Source: Desulfatibacillum aliphaticivorans DSM 15576
GTDB taxonomy: Bacteria; Desulfobacterota; Desulfobacteria; Desulfobacterales; Desulfatibacillaceae
DNA length: 64,000 nt
Direction of reading: 5' to 3'
NCBI RefSeq assembly: GCF_000429905.1
Contig: NZ_AUCT01000003.1
Location: forward strand, 248,001-312,000
Part shown: piece by piece, positions 25,381 to 34,036 of the stretch
Numbering within the stretch: the stretch's first letter is position 1
Layout of the letters: each line of letters starts with the position of its first letter
Position numbers and translations under genes: made by a program
The notes under the pieces: generated by a model
What the model was told of the DNA's origin: nothing
What the model saw: only the letters and a program-made list of their open reading frames with translations
Databases searched by the model: none

Positions 25381-27783
25381 ATGACGCAAAAAAACGACAT
25401 CACGGTAAAATCGGATATGGGGGAAATCTCCCTGGATAACTCGGGCGCGGCAATCGGCGCAGCCAGGGTTTCGCCTGAAAAATCTTATATCGGCTCGCCC
25501 GCGCTTTTGAAAAAGGTGATCGAAGAGGACGACCAGGAGGCCTGGGCGGAGATCAAGGCCAAGATCGATTACACCTATGAAAATATGGACAAGGCCATGT
25601 CCGCCCTGGATCAGGCCGAGGGCTTGTTGCAGAGAGTGCAGGCGAAAATCAAGGCGGGCAAGAAGCTGCTTTTGAAGCCCAACCTGGTGACAGTGGAAAA
25701 CATCGAGCCTTATTCCCACCTGCTGTTCAACGGGGTGGTGGCCAATACGGACTGGGCCTTTTTGGCCGCGGTTATGCGCTGGTTCCACGATAAAGGCGGC
25801 GTCCGGTACAGCCGGATGTGCATGGGCGAGGCGGCCTCCAACAGCACCTATAGGGCCGCCCAATACACCCAGGTCAAAAAGACCGGCCGGGCCGTGACGC
25901 CTGAAGCCGCTTACGAAGGCAAGTGCGATGACTTTTACGGAGGCTGGGGTTTTTATTTTGTAAGGCGCTATTTGGCGGAAACCCTTCCTGCCGGCTCGGA
26001 CGAAAACCCCATGCTGGGCTATGAGGAAAGTTTGAGCGGCGAGTTTGTCGCTCCCGGAGACGTCGGCGACCGCCTGATGATCTACGACCTCAACAGGCTG
26101 CACGACGATCCCAACCGGGGGCGGGCCATCGACCTGCCCGACGGCGAGTGCTTCAAGTCCATTGTACTGCACAAGGCTATTGTGGGCGGCGATCCCTCGG
26201 ATCCCGAGGACTGCCGCAAGTATCCCGGCTGCGTCCTTGTCAACGTTCCCAAGCTCAAGGTGCATTCCCAGGCAATGTTCACCAACGCCATCAAGAACCT
26301 GGGCATTGGGCTTTATCCTTTGCAGGCCAATCACGCCGGTTGCAAAAAATGGATGTACGGCACGCCGGACACGGATATTCCGGTCATCAAAAGCCGCATC
26401 CCCCATCAGGTTTGGGTGCCGGAACTGGATCCCAAGCAGATGATTCCGGTGAAGGGCGAGGACGGGGTCTACAAGGTGGAAAAGACCGGCGGCCTAACCG
26501 GCACCATGCTGGACATCATCCGGGCCGCGGCCGGCCAGGACGTGATGATGCTGCACATTGTGGACGGCATTGAGACCGTCAACCGGGACCACCAGGGCGT
26601 GGGTCTGGGCCAGGCTTTGGCCGAAGGCCTTATCATGGCGAGTTCGGATGTTGCGGCCGTGGACCTGATGTGCGCCCGGTACCTGTTCTGCAACATGGGC
26701 CTGAAAAAGGCCGTGGAAGCCGGCCTGGACGACGGATTCGGAGGAGCCTTCCCCCAGATTCAGCCCGTCCCCAAGCTGGAGGGCAAGGCCATCACCACCG
26801 GGCAGGCTCTGGACAATCCCATCTCCCGGGATTTTTCCATTGCAAAGGCCATAGAATGGGGCATGGGCCAATCGGACTATTTTATAACGGGCTGGGACGA
26901 CGTTTCCGGCGCCCCGTTGGCGTCTTACGGCGGCAGGCTGGGATATGTGAGCGACGGCGCTTTTACGGACATCCACACCAAGCACATGTACTGGGACATC
27001 TACAAAATGCCCTGGGATCTTCAGAAAACCTTTTTCGGCTACCTGGACGCCGTGGACGAGCTGGAAGGCCTGAGCATGAAAAAGGAGTTCCTGGAAGCCT
27101 TTGACGAAACCGGCGACGGAGTTGTCAGCTACGAAGAAAACGGCAAAAAGGGCATTTTCGGCCCCAGCCTTTTCCTGGGCGGACAGTTTATCAGCTACCG
27201 GGGCGAAAAGGACCAGAAAAACGTCTTCAAGGGATTTTTCGACCTGACGGCCAATCCCCTGCGCGGGACCGATCCCGCCTGGAGCGCCGAAGGCCACTAT
27301 TTCAACCGGGAATTCTTCTGGGGCGCCCAGGCCGTGGTGGCCATGGCCATGGCGTTCATAAAAAAGGACGTCCCGGACCAGTTTTATCCGGACATGACCT
27401 GGGGGAACGGCGCCTGGCCCAGCTTCGCCCAGCTTAAAAACGCCCATATCCATCAGATCACGTACGGCTGGAAGTTTCCCAAACGCATAGGCTTGTTCAG
27501 CCTGTGGGGCTGCGCATTCGGGTACGCGGACCGGTACTTGAACAACAGCCGGTTTGTGGGCGAAAAATTCGGCGTTCCTAATCCCAAGGCGCCCCATTTG
27601 TATCTGGACGCCCTGAAAAATGGAGAACTCGAGCCTTTGGATTTTGTGCTTTACGTGCCCGAAGGATTTGGCGCCGGCGGCATGGTTCCCCATGTCCAGG
27701 AGACTTCCGACCCGGCCAAGGTTTTCACAGCCGAGTTTGACGGCGGAAAAATCCAGTGGCCGGACAGGCCTTTGGAGGAATAG
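25381..27783 (+). CDS. DUF362 family protein with an EF-hand-like loop (800 aa)
   Basis: An 800-residue soluble protein. LLLKPNLVTVENIEPYSH (about 98-115), the VNVPKLKVHSQAMFTNAIKNL segment (about 287-307) and VDGIETVNRDHQGVGLGQAL mark the DUF362 fold. Family members are often tied to iron-sulfur proteins, but no ferredoxin CxxCxxC cluster is seen here. Residues 575-586, DETGDGVVSYEE, match an EF-hand calcium-binding loop (D-x-x-x-DG-x-V-S-x-x-E). AAGGGAATC precedes the ATG. The enoyl-CoA hydratase gene starts one base after its stop, so the two are translationally coupled and probably work on the same acyl-CoA pathway (inference). The enzymatic role is unknown. Confidence 0.8.
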   Translation: MTQKNDITVKSDMGEISLDNSGAAIGAARVSPEKSYIGSPALLKKVIEEDDQEAWAEIKAKIDYTYENMDKAMSALDQAEGLLQRVQAKIKAGKKLLLKPNLVTVENIEPYSHLLFNGVVANTDWAFLAAVMRWFHDKGGVRYSRMCMGEAASNSTYRAAQYTQVKKTGRAVTPEAAYEGKCDDFYGGWGFYFVRRYLAETLPAGSDENPMLGYEESLSGEFVAPGDVGDRLMIYDLNRLHDDPNRGRAIDLPDGECFKSIVLHKAIVGGDPSDPEDCRKYPGCVLVNVPKLKVHSQAMFTNAIKNLGIGLYPLQANHAGCKKWMYGTPDTDIPVIKSRIPHQVWVPELDPKQMIPVKGEDGVYKVEKTGGLTGTMLDIIRAAAGQDVMMLHIVDGIETVNRDHQGVGLGQALAEGLIMASSDVAAVDLMCARYLFCNMGLKKAVEAGLDDGFGGAFPQIQPVPKLEGKAITTGQALDNPISRDFSIAKAIEWGMGQSDYFITGWDDVSGAPLASYGGRLGYVSDGAFTDIHTKHMYWDIYKMPWDLQKTFFGYLDAVDELEGLSMKKEFLEAFDETGDGVVSYEENGKKGIFGPSLFLGGQFISYRGEKDQKNVFKGFFDLTANPLRGTDPAWSAEGHYFNREFFWGAQAVVAMAMAFIKKDVPDQFYPDMTWGNGAWPSFAQLKNAHIHQITYGWKFPKRIGLFSLWGCAFGYADRYLNNSRFVGEKFGVPNPKAPHLYLDALKNGELEPLDFVLYVPEGFGAGGMVPHVQETSDPAKVFTAEFDGGKIQWPDRPLEE

Positions 27784-27784
27784 C

Positions 27785-28597
27785 ATGGACTATAAATACT
27801 TTGATGTATCCATAGAAAAGAACATCGCCTTTTGCACCTTCAACAATCCTCCGCGGCATACCATAACGGCGGACGGCGTGTTCGAGTTTCAGCGTTTATT
27901 GGCGGATCTGGAAGCCATGGACGAACTCATGGTCTTCATGCTCACGGGCGGGAATGAACGGTTTTTCATCGCCCATTATGAAGTGGGCGAGTTGGCGTCC
28001 CTGTCCGAAGGCAGGCAGAAGACAAAAGAAGCGACGCAAGACAAGCCCAAAAAACTCTATCCCTTCAACCGCCTGAACCTGGCCCTGGAGCAAAGCCGCC
28101 TTATCACCATTGCAGCCATGAACGGACAGGCGCATGGCGGAGGATTGGAAATCGCCCTGTCCTGCGATTTTCGCCTGGCAGGCAAGGGAAAGCACACATA
28201 CGGCCTGCCGGAAACCAACGTGGGAATCATCCCCGGCGCAGGAGGAACCCAGCGTCTGGCGCGCTTGCTGGGCGTCGCCAAAGCCATGGACCTGATTCTT
28301 CACGGCAAGGTGTATTCCGCGGAGGAGGCCTATGATCTGGGCGTGATTCACCGGCTATATGAAAAAGAAACTTTTTTGGAAGAAGCCAAGGCCTTCGCAA
28401 GAAAAATAGGGTCCCGTTCTCCCGTAGCCCTATCCCTGGCAAAAAAGGCCATCCGCCAGGGAGTATTGGAACCGGACTTTGAAAAGGCATTGCTTATTGA
28501 GCAAAACGGCCTGGACGCGGCCTTGAAGTCCGAAGACGCAGGCGGCGCCATGAGCGCCTGGCTTAAAGGCGAAAAGTACCAATGGAAGGGGCGGTGA
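27785..28597 (+). CDS. Enoyl-CoA hydratase/isomerase family protein
   Basis: A 270-residue crotonase-fold enzyme that would hydrate or isomerise an enoyl-CoA. The oxyanion-hole segment AAMNGQAHGGGLEIALSCDF holds Glu122, and LPETNVGIIPGAGGTQRL holds Glu143, the counterparts of the two catalytic glutamates of rat crotonase. The ATG at 27785 is one base past the stop of the DUF362 gene, with GGAGG inside that gene's last codons, so the two are coupled. The oxyanion first segment NERFFIAHYEVGEL lacks the usual A-GAD, so the exact reaction is uncertain. Confidence 0.88.
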   Translation: MDYKYFDVSIEKNIAFCTFNNPPRHTITADGVFEFQRLLADLEAMDELMVFMLTGGNERFFIAHYEVGELASLSEGRQKTKEATQDKPKKLYPFNRLNLALEQSRLITIAAMNGQAHGGGLEIALSCDFRLAGKGKHTYGLPETNVGIIPGAGGTQRLARLLGVAKAMDLILHGKVYSAEEAYDLGVIHRLYEKETFLEEAKAFARKIGSRSPVALSLAKKAIRQGVLEPDFEKALLIEQNGLDAALKSEDAGGAMSAWLKGEKYQWKGR

Positions 28598-28704
28598 CGC
28601 CCGGTCAAGGCATCCCGCCCTTCGCGGTTTTCATCATATTCAACGCCCTGCCGGCAGGCGCGGCCTATGGCTGCTGCTTGTAGCGGGCTGTCCTCATGCG
28701 CCGG

Positions 28705-29145
28705 TTAATCGGGATTGACGACCAGCACAGGAACCGATGAAGAGCGCACCAATTTTTCCGCCACGCTTCCCATCAAAAGGCGATCCATCCCCTTGCGCGC
28801 ACGGGAAGGGATGACGATCAGGTCAATGTCATTGTCATTGGCGTAAGCGATGATTTCTTCCACGGGGTTTCCGATTTTCATAGCCTTTATGAAATTCGGG
28901 CATTGGTCCATTTGCTCATGGCAGAACCTTTCGAAAGTCTTTTCTGCACTTTCAAAAATCTGATCCTTCCAACTGGACAGGGTGGGCGCAGGGACGTATC
29001 CGAATCCGGATTGCCCCAATTTTTCCACCACATGGAAAAAGTGCACCTGCGCCCCGTATTTTTCAGTCAGGGAATACACCCATGGCAAAGCGGAAACCGA
29101 GGTGGATGAAAAATCCGTGGGGAACAATATATTCTTGATATTCAT
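28705..29145 (-). CDS. Universal stress protein (UspA family)
   Basis: A 146-residue single-domain protein. MNIKNILFPTDFSSTSVSAL at the start and SRARKGMDRLLMGSVAEKLV near the end give the UspA fold. The nucleotide motif G-x2-G-x9-G(S/T) is nearly complete, but the first Gly is Ala. ATP binding is therefore less certain than in the neighbour at 29631. It has a strong promoter (29196-29223) on the same strand. Confidence 0.88.
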   Translation of the reverse strand: MNIKNILFPTDFSSTSVSALPWVYSLTEKYGAQVHFFHVVEKLGQSGFGYVPAPTLSSWKDQIFESAEKTFERFCHEQMDQCPNFIKAMKIGNPVEEIIAYANDNDIDLIVIPSRARKGMDRLLMGSVAEKLVRSSSVPVLVVNPD

Positions 29146-29195
29146 AGCGCCTCCTTTCCCGATAATCCTTGTTGATTCATAACGGCCTATTTTTT

Positions 29196-29223
29196 ACTAT
29201 AAGATCGGGATGCTTGATGTCAA
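29196..29223 (-). promoter_or_regulatory. Sigma-70 promoter of the minus-strand universal stress gene
   Basis: On the minus strand TTGACA, a 16-base spacer and TATAGT lie about 50 bases upstream of the start codon at 29145. Confidence 0.65.
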
Positions 29224-29533
29224 AGAATAACCCGCTCTAATCCCAAGCAAAATCAGCGTCTATCCTTGACAGGAGCCGTGGTGCGGATTGTTTCACCACA
29301 AAAATTTTTTCCTTTTTTGACAGGAATCCGCGCCATGCGACATAACTCACACAGCCAAAAGGCGTACTCAAGGGACGCACGGTTCCTCCGCTCAATTCCG
29401 AACAGTCGTTAACCGCAAAAACTTGAGCGGTAAATTGCATTTGCGCCGCCGGGTCCGGCCAAATCGTGCGCTTCCAATCATTACTGTGATCAAATGCGCC
29501 TTTACAGCCCAGGGGTTCCTGATTACATTTAAT

Positions 29534-29563
29534 TTGACCATTTGGATCAGTTTGAATCATAAT
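29534..29563 (+). promoter_or_regulatory. Candidate promoter of the plus-strand universal stress gene
   Basis: TTGACC, an 18-base spacer and CATAAT, about 67 bases before the ATG at 29631. The remaining spacer (29146-29630) shows no gene. The minus-strand open frame 29237-30058 is a shadow with no family likeness. Confidence 0.35.
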
Positions 29564-29630
29564 CACAGTGCAACGTATTTTTAAAGGACTAACATGCGGA
29601 AGTTGAACCAAGCGCAATAGGAGGAGTATT

Positions 29631-30104
29631 ATGGCAAATTCCATTCTGATAGCCCTGGACGACTCGGAAAACGCACAAAAGGCCCTGGAGTATGTGGCCA
29701 ATAACATGAACCCCTCGGCAACGGTCGTCATTATAACCATCCTGCCCAAGGTTTCGACCGCTTGCGGCATGGACAGCCCGTCCCTCACTCCCTTATTCAA
29801 TAAAAACAGCCAGGTTTTTTGCACCATGGAAGACGTCAAAAGGGAACGCATGAAGGAGTACGTGGGAGAGGCGGAAAAACGCCTCGTCGCCGCCGGATTT
29901 TCGCCGGACAACCTGAAAAGCCGCGTGGAGGAGCAGCGCTCCGGCGTCGCCCGGGACATCCTCCAGGAAATCAAGGAAGGAAAATACGACACCGTGGTGC
30001 TTGGCAGGCGGGGCCTGTCCGGGGTGAAGGAGTTTTTTTCCGGCAGCGTAACCACCAAGGTGCTTCAGGGGGCCACAGGGGTAACGGTCATTGTTGTGGA
30101 CTGA
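29631..30104 (+). CDS. Universal stress protein (UspA family), ATP-binding type
   Basis: A 157-residue protein, MANSILIALDDSENAQKALEY to GVTVIVVD. The C-terminal LGRRGLSGVKEFFSGSVT satisfies G-x2-G-x9-GS, the ATP-binding signature. AGGAGG precedes the ATG. It is divergent from the other universal stress gene, and the two are not close paralogues. Confidence 0.88.
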   Translation: MANSILIALDDSENAQKALEYVANNMNPSATVVIITILPKVSTACGMDSPSLTPLFNKNSQVFCTMEDVKRERMKEYVGEAEKRLVAAGFSPDNLKSRVEEQRSGVARDILQEIKEGKYDTVVLGRRGLSGVKEFFSGSVTTKVLQGATGVTVIVVD

Positions 30105-30454
30105 TTTGGCCGGCCGTTTTTGGGATGGCGGATTTCCAAAGGCGTGGATTGAAAGGCGTTAAACTCAGACGCTTCTGTAATATTGTTAGAAATATTATAG
30201 AATTTAGGCAGATAAGGCCGGACGACATACTGGCCGGGTGTGGAAGTTTATCAAAATAAAGTGGGTGAGGGGGTTTTCCGCCGCATCAGGAGAAAACCCA
30301 AAAGGAAAGGCTCGGAGCCGGGCTCTGATCTTGCATCAAGGCATTGGCATCATTCGGGAATCTTTGAAGAGAAAGAAATATACCGAATGGCCGCTCGTTT
30401 TTTCGCCAAGGACAAAAAAAACGCGTCCCTTTGAGACAAAGGGACGCGCAGTCT
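30105..30454. other. Intergenic region between universal stress and IHF genes
   Basis: It holds a TAATATT/AATATTA inverted repeat near 30178-30197 and, at the right end, the IHF terminator. No gene was recognised. The open frames at 30238-30474 lack ribosome-binding sites. Confidence 0.4.
30414..30448 (-). terminator. Strong terminator of the IHF operon
   Basis: A perfect 12-bp stem CGCGTCCCTTTG/CAAAGGGACGCG with a three-base loop. On the minus strand it is followed by eight T residues, directly after the stop of the IHF gene. Confidence 0.92.
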
Positions 30455-30742
30455 TTATTCCTGGGAATCGTTGATCAGATCGCGCAATTTTCCGGAACAC
30501 TTGAAGGTGACGACCTTGCGTTCACGCAGCATAAGGTCTTTCCCGGTCGCCGGGTTGCGGCCCCTTCTTTGGTCTTTTTGTTTGATGCAGAATTTGCCAA
30601 AGCCGGAGATCAGCACGTCGTCGCCCTCCTGGAGCGAATCCTTGATAATCTCGATCAATTGCTCAACCACATCCACGGATTCCTTTTTGGTGAATCCCAT
30701 ATCATAGATCTTTTCCACGATGTCACATTTGGTCAACGCCAT
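30455..30742 (-). CDS. ihfA: Integration host factor / HU family DNA-binding protein (alpha-like)
   Basis: A 95-residue histone-like DNA-bending protein. MALTKCDIVEKIYDMGFTKK, ISGFGKFCIKQKDQRRGRNP and the beta-arm signature GRNPATGKDLMLRERKVVTF fit the HU/IHF family, with the alpha-subunit form likely from ALTKxDIVE. GGAGG lies six bases before the ATG at 30742. It is the last gene of a three-gene minus-strand operon with two unknown genes upstream. Confidence 0.9.
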   Translation of the reverse strand: MALTKCDIVEKIYDMGFTKKESVDVVEQLIEIIKDSLQEGDDVLISGFGKFCIKQKDQRRGRNPATGKDLMLRERKVVTFKCSGKLRDLINDSQE

Positions 30743-30753
30743 AGATCCTCCAA

Positions 30754-30936
30754 TTACTCTCCAACCGTGCCGGCGCCGGCGCCCGGTATTGAACGTCCCT
30801 CAGTTTCTGACGATTTATCTTCTTTTTTATTGAGCAAGCCGTGTTTTTCCAGTCTCTGGACGACTTGATTGACAGACTCCATAATCTCGTCAATTTCGGC
30901 CTTTATTTCCAGGTCCTCCAACTCCTTGTCCTGCAA
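30754..30936 (-). CDS. Small acidic coiled-coil-like protein of unknown function
   Basis: A 60-residue protein. The first 40 residues (ELEDLEIKAEIDEIMESVNQ...) look like an amphipathic helix or coiled coil, then there is a charged, Gly-rich tail. It starts with TTG at 30936, preceded by GGAGGTAAGGG, a strong ribosome-binding site that supports translation. It lies 11 bases before ihfA and 28 bases after the 114-aa gene. No family recognised. Confidence 0.6.
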   Translation of the reverse strand: MQDKELEDLEIKAEIDEIMESVNQVVQRLEKHGLLNKKEDKSSETEGRSIPGAGAGTVGE

Positions 30937-30964
30937 CCCTTACCTCCATGGAACGATCCGGCGC

Positions 30965-31309
30965 TTAGTCCGGATAGACGCCGTGATAAAATATGTGGTC
31001 AAAATAATGTTCCAAATATTCCAAGGAGTCTCCGCTGGGAGTATCCTTGTCTTCCGCCGCCGCCGCGTCCTGCTGGTTTTTTACAAATTCCAGCCACCAT
31101 TCCTTGCATGCCTGATGCATGACCTTTTTTAAAATGGCGGGCGCAATGCCAAGCTCCTCGTTCTGTTCCAGGAATCTGGCCGCACCGTCTATAACAACGC
31201 GCAGGTTTGGAATAAAATCCGAGTCATCCAGGGTTCCCGCTACATAGCGTTCCTGGAATTCACTCAGAATGCACCTCAGCACCCCTTCGATTCCATCAAT
31301 GCAGTTCAT
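30965..31309 (-). CDS. Hypothetical protein in the IHF operon
   Basis: A 114-residue, probably all-helical acidic soluble protein (MNCIDGIEGVLRCILSEFQE ... EYLEHYFDHIFYHGVYPD). I do not recognise a family. It is the first gene of a tightly spaced unit with the 60-aa protein and ihfA. The unit suggests a role tied to DNA architecture or simple cotranscription; nothing more can be said. Confidence 0.6.
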   Translation of the reverse strand: MNCIDGIEGVLRCILSEFQERYVAGTLDDSDFIPNLRVVIDGAARFLEQNEELGIAPAILKKVMHQACKEWWLEFVKNQQDAAAAEDKDTPSGDSLEYLEHYFDHIFYHGVYPD

Positions 31310-31479
31310 CGCTGTATGATTTACATCCAGTTAGTTTCGGGACCCACCCGTTATCAACGGCTGACTCCCAGCAAGTTAAAGGTATTAAAAACAATTGTCA
31401 AGACTTAGAGGCCAACTATCGACGCGACCCTTATATTTTGAGTTCCATTTATTGAACGTCCCCACATATTTCCCAAACA

Positions 31480-32244
31480 TCAACCTGTGATTTTACGGTC
31501 CGCCCTGGCTGTCTCCTCCACCAAAGTTTTGACCTTGGCCGGATCTTTTTTAAAACGGATGGGCGCGCCGTTTTCATCCACGGCGTTAGTCTGGGTGCAG
31601 GAATCCACGCCTGCAGGCCGTACGCGCAAAACGCCCTCGTAGGCGTTTTCCGGGGAAATCCCTCCGGCCAGAATGACCGGAACGCCCGATTGCTTCACGA
31701 GATCCGCGGCAATATCCCAATCGCATATCAGGCCGGTGATTCCTATGTAGCCCTGGACCGGGTCCGTTGGGTCGTTATCCTGACCGCCCCCCAGCCAGGT
31801 GTCCGTTAAAAAAATATCGCTCATGGGCTCCAACGCCCTGGCCAACTCCAATGTGGGGACCACATGCCCCCTGCCCGGCCGGGCTATGGGGATGGAACGC
31901 ATGATTTTTATTTTGGGAAAAGCGCTTCGCACTTTTTTTTGCAAGTCAAGCATGGGCGCCAAATCCAAAGGAACGCCTTGGGAGTCCGTCAGCGCGTCGC
32001 AAAAATGCGCCAGGTCCGGTTTATAAAAGTCAAGAACCTCCAAAATCAATTCCGGTTCCGTAAACAAAGGAATCAGGCTGCTGACAAGCCCCTCCTCCCG
32101 GGCGGCGGCCATGACTTCCGCCAAGGAGTCCTGTTTCCAGCTTTCACGGGAAGTGAGCACCGAGCCGACGGTATTCACGCCCAAACGGGCCATTTCACGG
32201 GCTTCCTCGGCTTCTTGTATTTCGTAAATCTGGACGGTCGTCAT
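31480..32244 (-). CDS. Phosphoribosylanthranilate isomerase (TrpF)-like TIM-barrel protein lacking the catalytic Cys
   Basis: A 254-residue TIM barrel. The end VPVILAGGISPENAYEGVLR followed by VRPAGVDSCTQTN is close to the phosphate-binding end of TrpF, and DIFLTDT keeps the Asp of its LLDT motif. At the N-terminus TrpF has KICGxT with catalytic Cys7. This protein reads VQIYEIQ, with Tyr at position 7, so normal phosphoribosylanthranilate isomerase activity is unlikely. No other trp gene is nearby. The ATG at 32244 is preceded by GGAGGAG; an upstream in-frame ATG at 32271 has no ribosome-binding site. The function is unknown and may be another sugar-phosphate reaction. Confidence 0.65.
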   Translation of the reverse strand: MTTVQIYEIQEAEEAREMARLGVNTVGSVLTSRESWKQDSLAEVMAAAREEGLVSSLIPLFTEPELILEVLDFYKPDLAHFCDALTDSQGVPLDLAPMLDLQKKVRSAFPKIKIMRSIPIARPGRGHVVPTLELARALEPMSDIFLTDTWLGGGQDNDPTDPVQGYIGITGLICDWDIAADLVKQSGVPVILAGGISPENAYEGVLRVRPAGVDSCTQTNAVDENGAPIRFKKDPAKVKTLVEETARADRKITG

Positions 32245-32490
32245 AGGCGCTTTCTCCTCCGTGTTTCCCATGGGGTCAAATTGCGGTTGACTTTTCGGCG
32301 GCTTATACCATAATCACGAGAAAAGAAAAGGCGGCGGCGCCATTTTATTTCTTTTACGGATTGCCGCACCTTGGCTGAAAGCCATGTTCCCAAGCTAGTA
32401 AAACGCCTTTGGCGCAAAACCTTAACCCTTCAAACAAACCGGATGCTGGCGGATAAAAGCCGTACAACAAATCAAACCGGGAGAAACTCA

Positions 32491-34020
32491 ATGATCATAA
32501 TTATAGACTTCGGATCCCAATACAACCAATTAATAGCCCGCCGGGTGAGAGAGCACAAGGTGTACTGCCAAATAGAGCCGCCCACGCTGACTGTGGAAAA
32601 GGTCAAGTCCCTGGCGCCGGACGGCATCATCCTGTCCGGCGGGCCGGCCAGCATCTATTCCGAAAACAGCCCCAAAATCGACCCTGAACTGCTGAACCTG
32701 GGCATCCCGGTTTTAGGCATCTGCTACGGCCTGCAATTCATGGTGCACAATCAGGGCGGCAAGGTGGAAAGGGCGGACAAACGGGAATACGGCCTGGCCA
32801 TGTTCCATCCCAAAGAAGCGGCCGGCCTGTTTGAAGGCGTGCCTGAAGCCACCGAATGCTGGATGAGCCACGGAGATTCAATCAAAGAGCTGCCCGAGGG
32901 ATTTGTCATCACCGGTTCCACGGACAACACCAAAGTGGCGGCTATCGCCCATAAAAAGAAAAAGCTGTTCGGGCTGCAGTTTCACCCGGAAGTCACCCAC
33001 ACGCCCAAGGGCAAACGCATGCTGAAAAATTTTCTTTTCAACGTGTGCGATTGCAAACGCAACTGGACCATGAAATCCTTTGTGAAGGAAGCCGTGGAGG
33101 AAATCAAGGAGACCGCCGGCGACGACAAGGTCATCCTGGGCCTGTCCGGCGGCGTGGACTCCTCGGTGGCGGCCGTGCTCATCCACAAGGCCATCGGCAA
33201 AAACCTGTATCCCATTTTTGTGGATAACGGCCTTTTGAGAAAAGGCGAAGCCGACCGCCTCAAAGAGGTCTTCACCCAAAACCTGAACATGAAGGTCCGC
33301 TACGCCAAGGCCTCGCGCAAATTCCTGTCCGGCCTTAAAGGGGTCACGGACCCGGAAAAGAAACGCAAGATCATCGGCAAGGTCTTTATGGACGTGTTCG
33401 AGGAGGAAGCCAAAAAGATCAAGGGCGCGAAATTCCTCGCCCAGGGCACCCTGTACCCGGACATCATAGAGTCCGTGTCCGCTTTCGGCGGTCCTTCCGC
33501 GGTGATCAAAAGCCACCACAACGTGGGCGGCCTGCCTAAAAAAATGAAGCTCAAGCTCATTGAGCCCCTAAAGTACCTGTTCAAGGACGAAGTGAGGCTT
33601 TTGGGCGAGGAGCTGGGCCTGCCCGGCGACATGGTCTGGAGGCAGCCCTTCCCCGGCCCCGGCCTGGCCATCCGGGTCATCGGCGAGGTCACGGCCAAAA
33701 GACTCAGCATCCTGCGTGAGGTGGACGCCCTGATTATAGAAGAAATCAGGAAAAACGATTACTACCGCAAGCTGTGGCAATCCTTCGGCGTGCTGCTGCC
33801 CATTAAGAGCGTAGGCGTTATGGGGGATCAACGCACTTACGAGAACATCATCGCCATCCGCGCGGTCACAAGCACGGACGCCATGACCGCCGACTGGGCC
33901 AGGCTGCCCCACGACATGCTGGCAGTCATGTCCAATAGAATCATCAACGAAATAAACGGAGTCAACCGGGTGGTCTACGACATCAGCTCCAAACCGCCCA
34001 GCACCATCGAATGGGAGTAA
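32491..34020 (+). CDS. guaA: GMP synthase (glutamine-hydrolysing)
   Basis: A 509-residue enzyme that aminates XMP to GMP. The N-terminal glutaminase has IIDFGSQYNQLIARRVRE, the nucleophile Cys in LGICYGLQFM and the His-Glu pair in QFHPEVTH. The synthetase domain has the PP-loop LGLSGGVDSSVAAVL, and the C-terminal dimerisation domain ends FDISSKPPSTIEWE in its usual form (here VYDISSKPP). The ATG at 32491 with GGGAGAAACTCA upstream matches the family start; an in-frame upstream extension to 32371 is not conserved. It is followed after 16 bases by the coiled-coil membrane protein. Confidence 0.97.
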   Translation: MIIIIDFGSQYNQLIARRVREHKVYCQIEPPTLTVEKVKSLAPDGIILSGGPASIYSENSPKIDPELLNLGIPVLGICYGLQFMVHNQGGKVERADKREYGLAMFHPKEAAGLFEGVPEATECWMSHGDSIKELPEGFVITGSTDNTKVAAIAHKKKKLFGLQFHPEVTHTPKGKRMLKNFLFNVCDCKRNWTMKSFVKEAVEEIKETAGDDKVILGLSGGVDSSVAAVLIHKAIGKNLYPIFVDNGLLRKGEADRLKEVFTQNLNMKVRYAKASRKFLSGLKGVTDPEKKRKIIGKVFMDVFEEEAKKIKGAKFLAQGTLYPDIIESVSAFGGPSAVIKSHHNVGGLPKKMKLKLIEPLKYLFKDEVRLLGEELGLPGDMVWRQPFPGPGLAIRVIGEVTAKRLSILREVDALIIEEIRKNDYYRKLWQSFGVLLPIKSVGVMGDQRTYENIIAIRAVTSTDAMTADWARLPHDMLAVMSNRIINEINGVNRVVYDISSKPPSTIEWE

Positions 34021-34036
34021 CGCCAGGAGACGAGCC

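Noticed and set aside
25363..27786. Minus-strand open frames opposite the DUF362 gene
   Set aside because: They are shadows of the coding strand. The DUF362 motifs and coupling to the crotonase fix the plus strand.
29237..30058. 273-codon minus-strand open frame over the universal stress gene
   Set aside because: It overlaps the promoter and coding region of a recognised UspA gene and has no family likeness.
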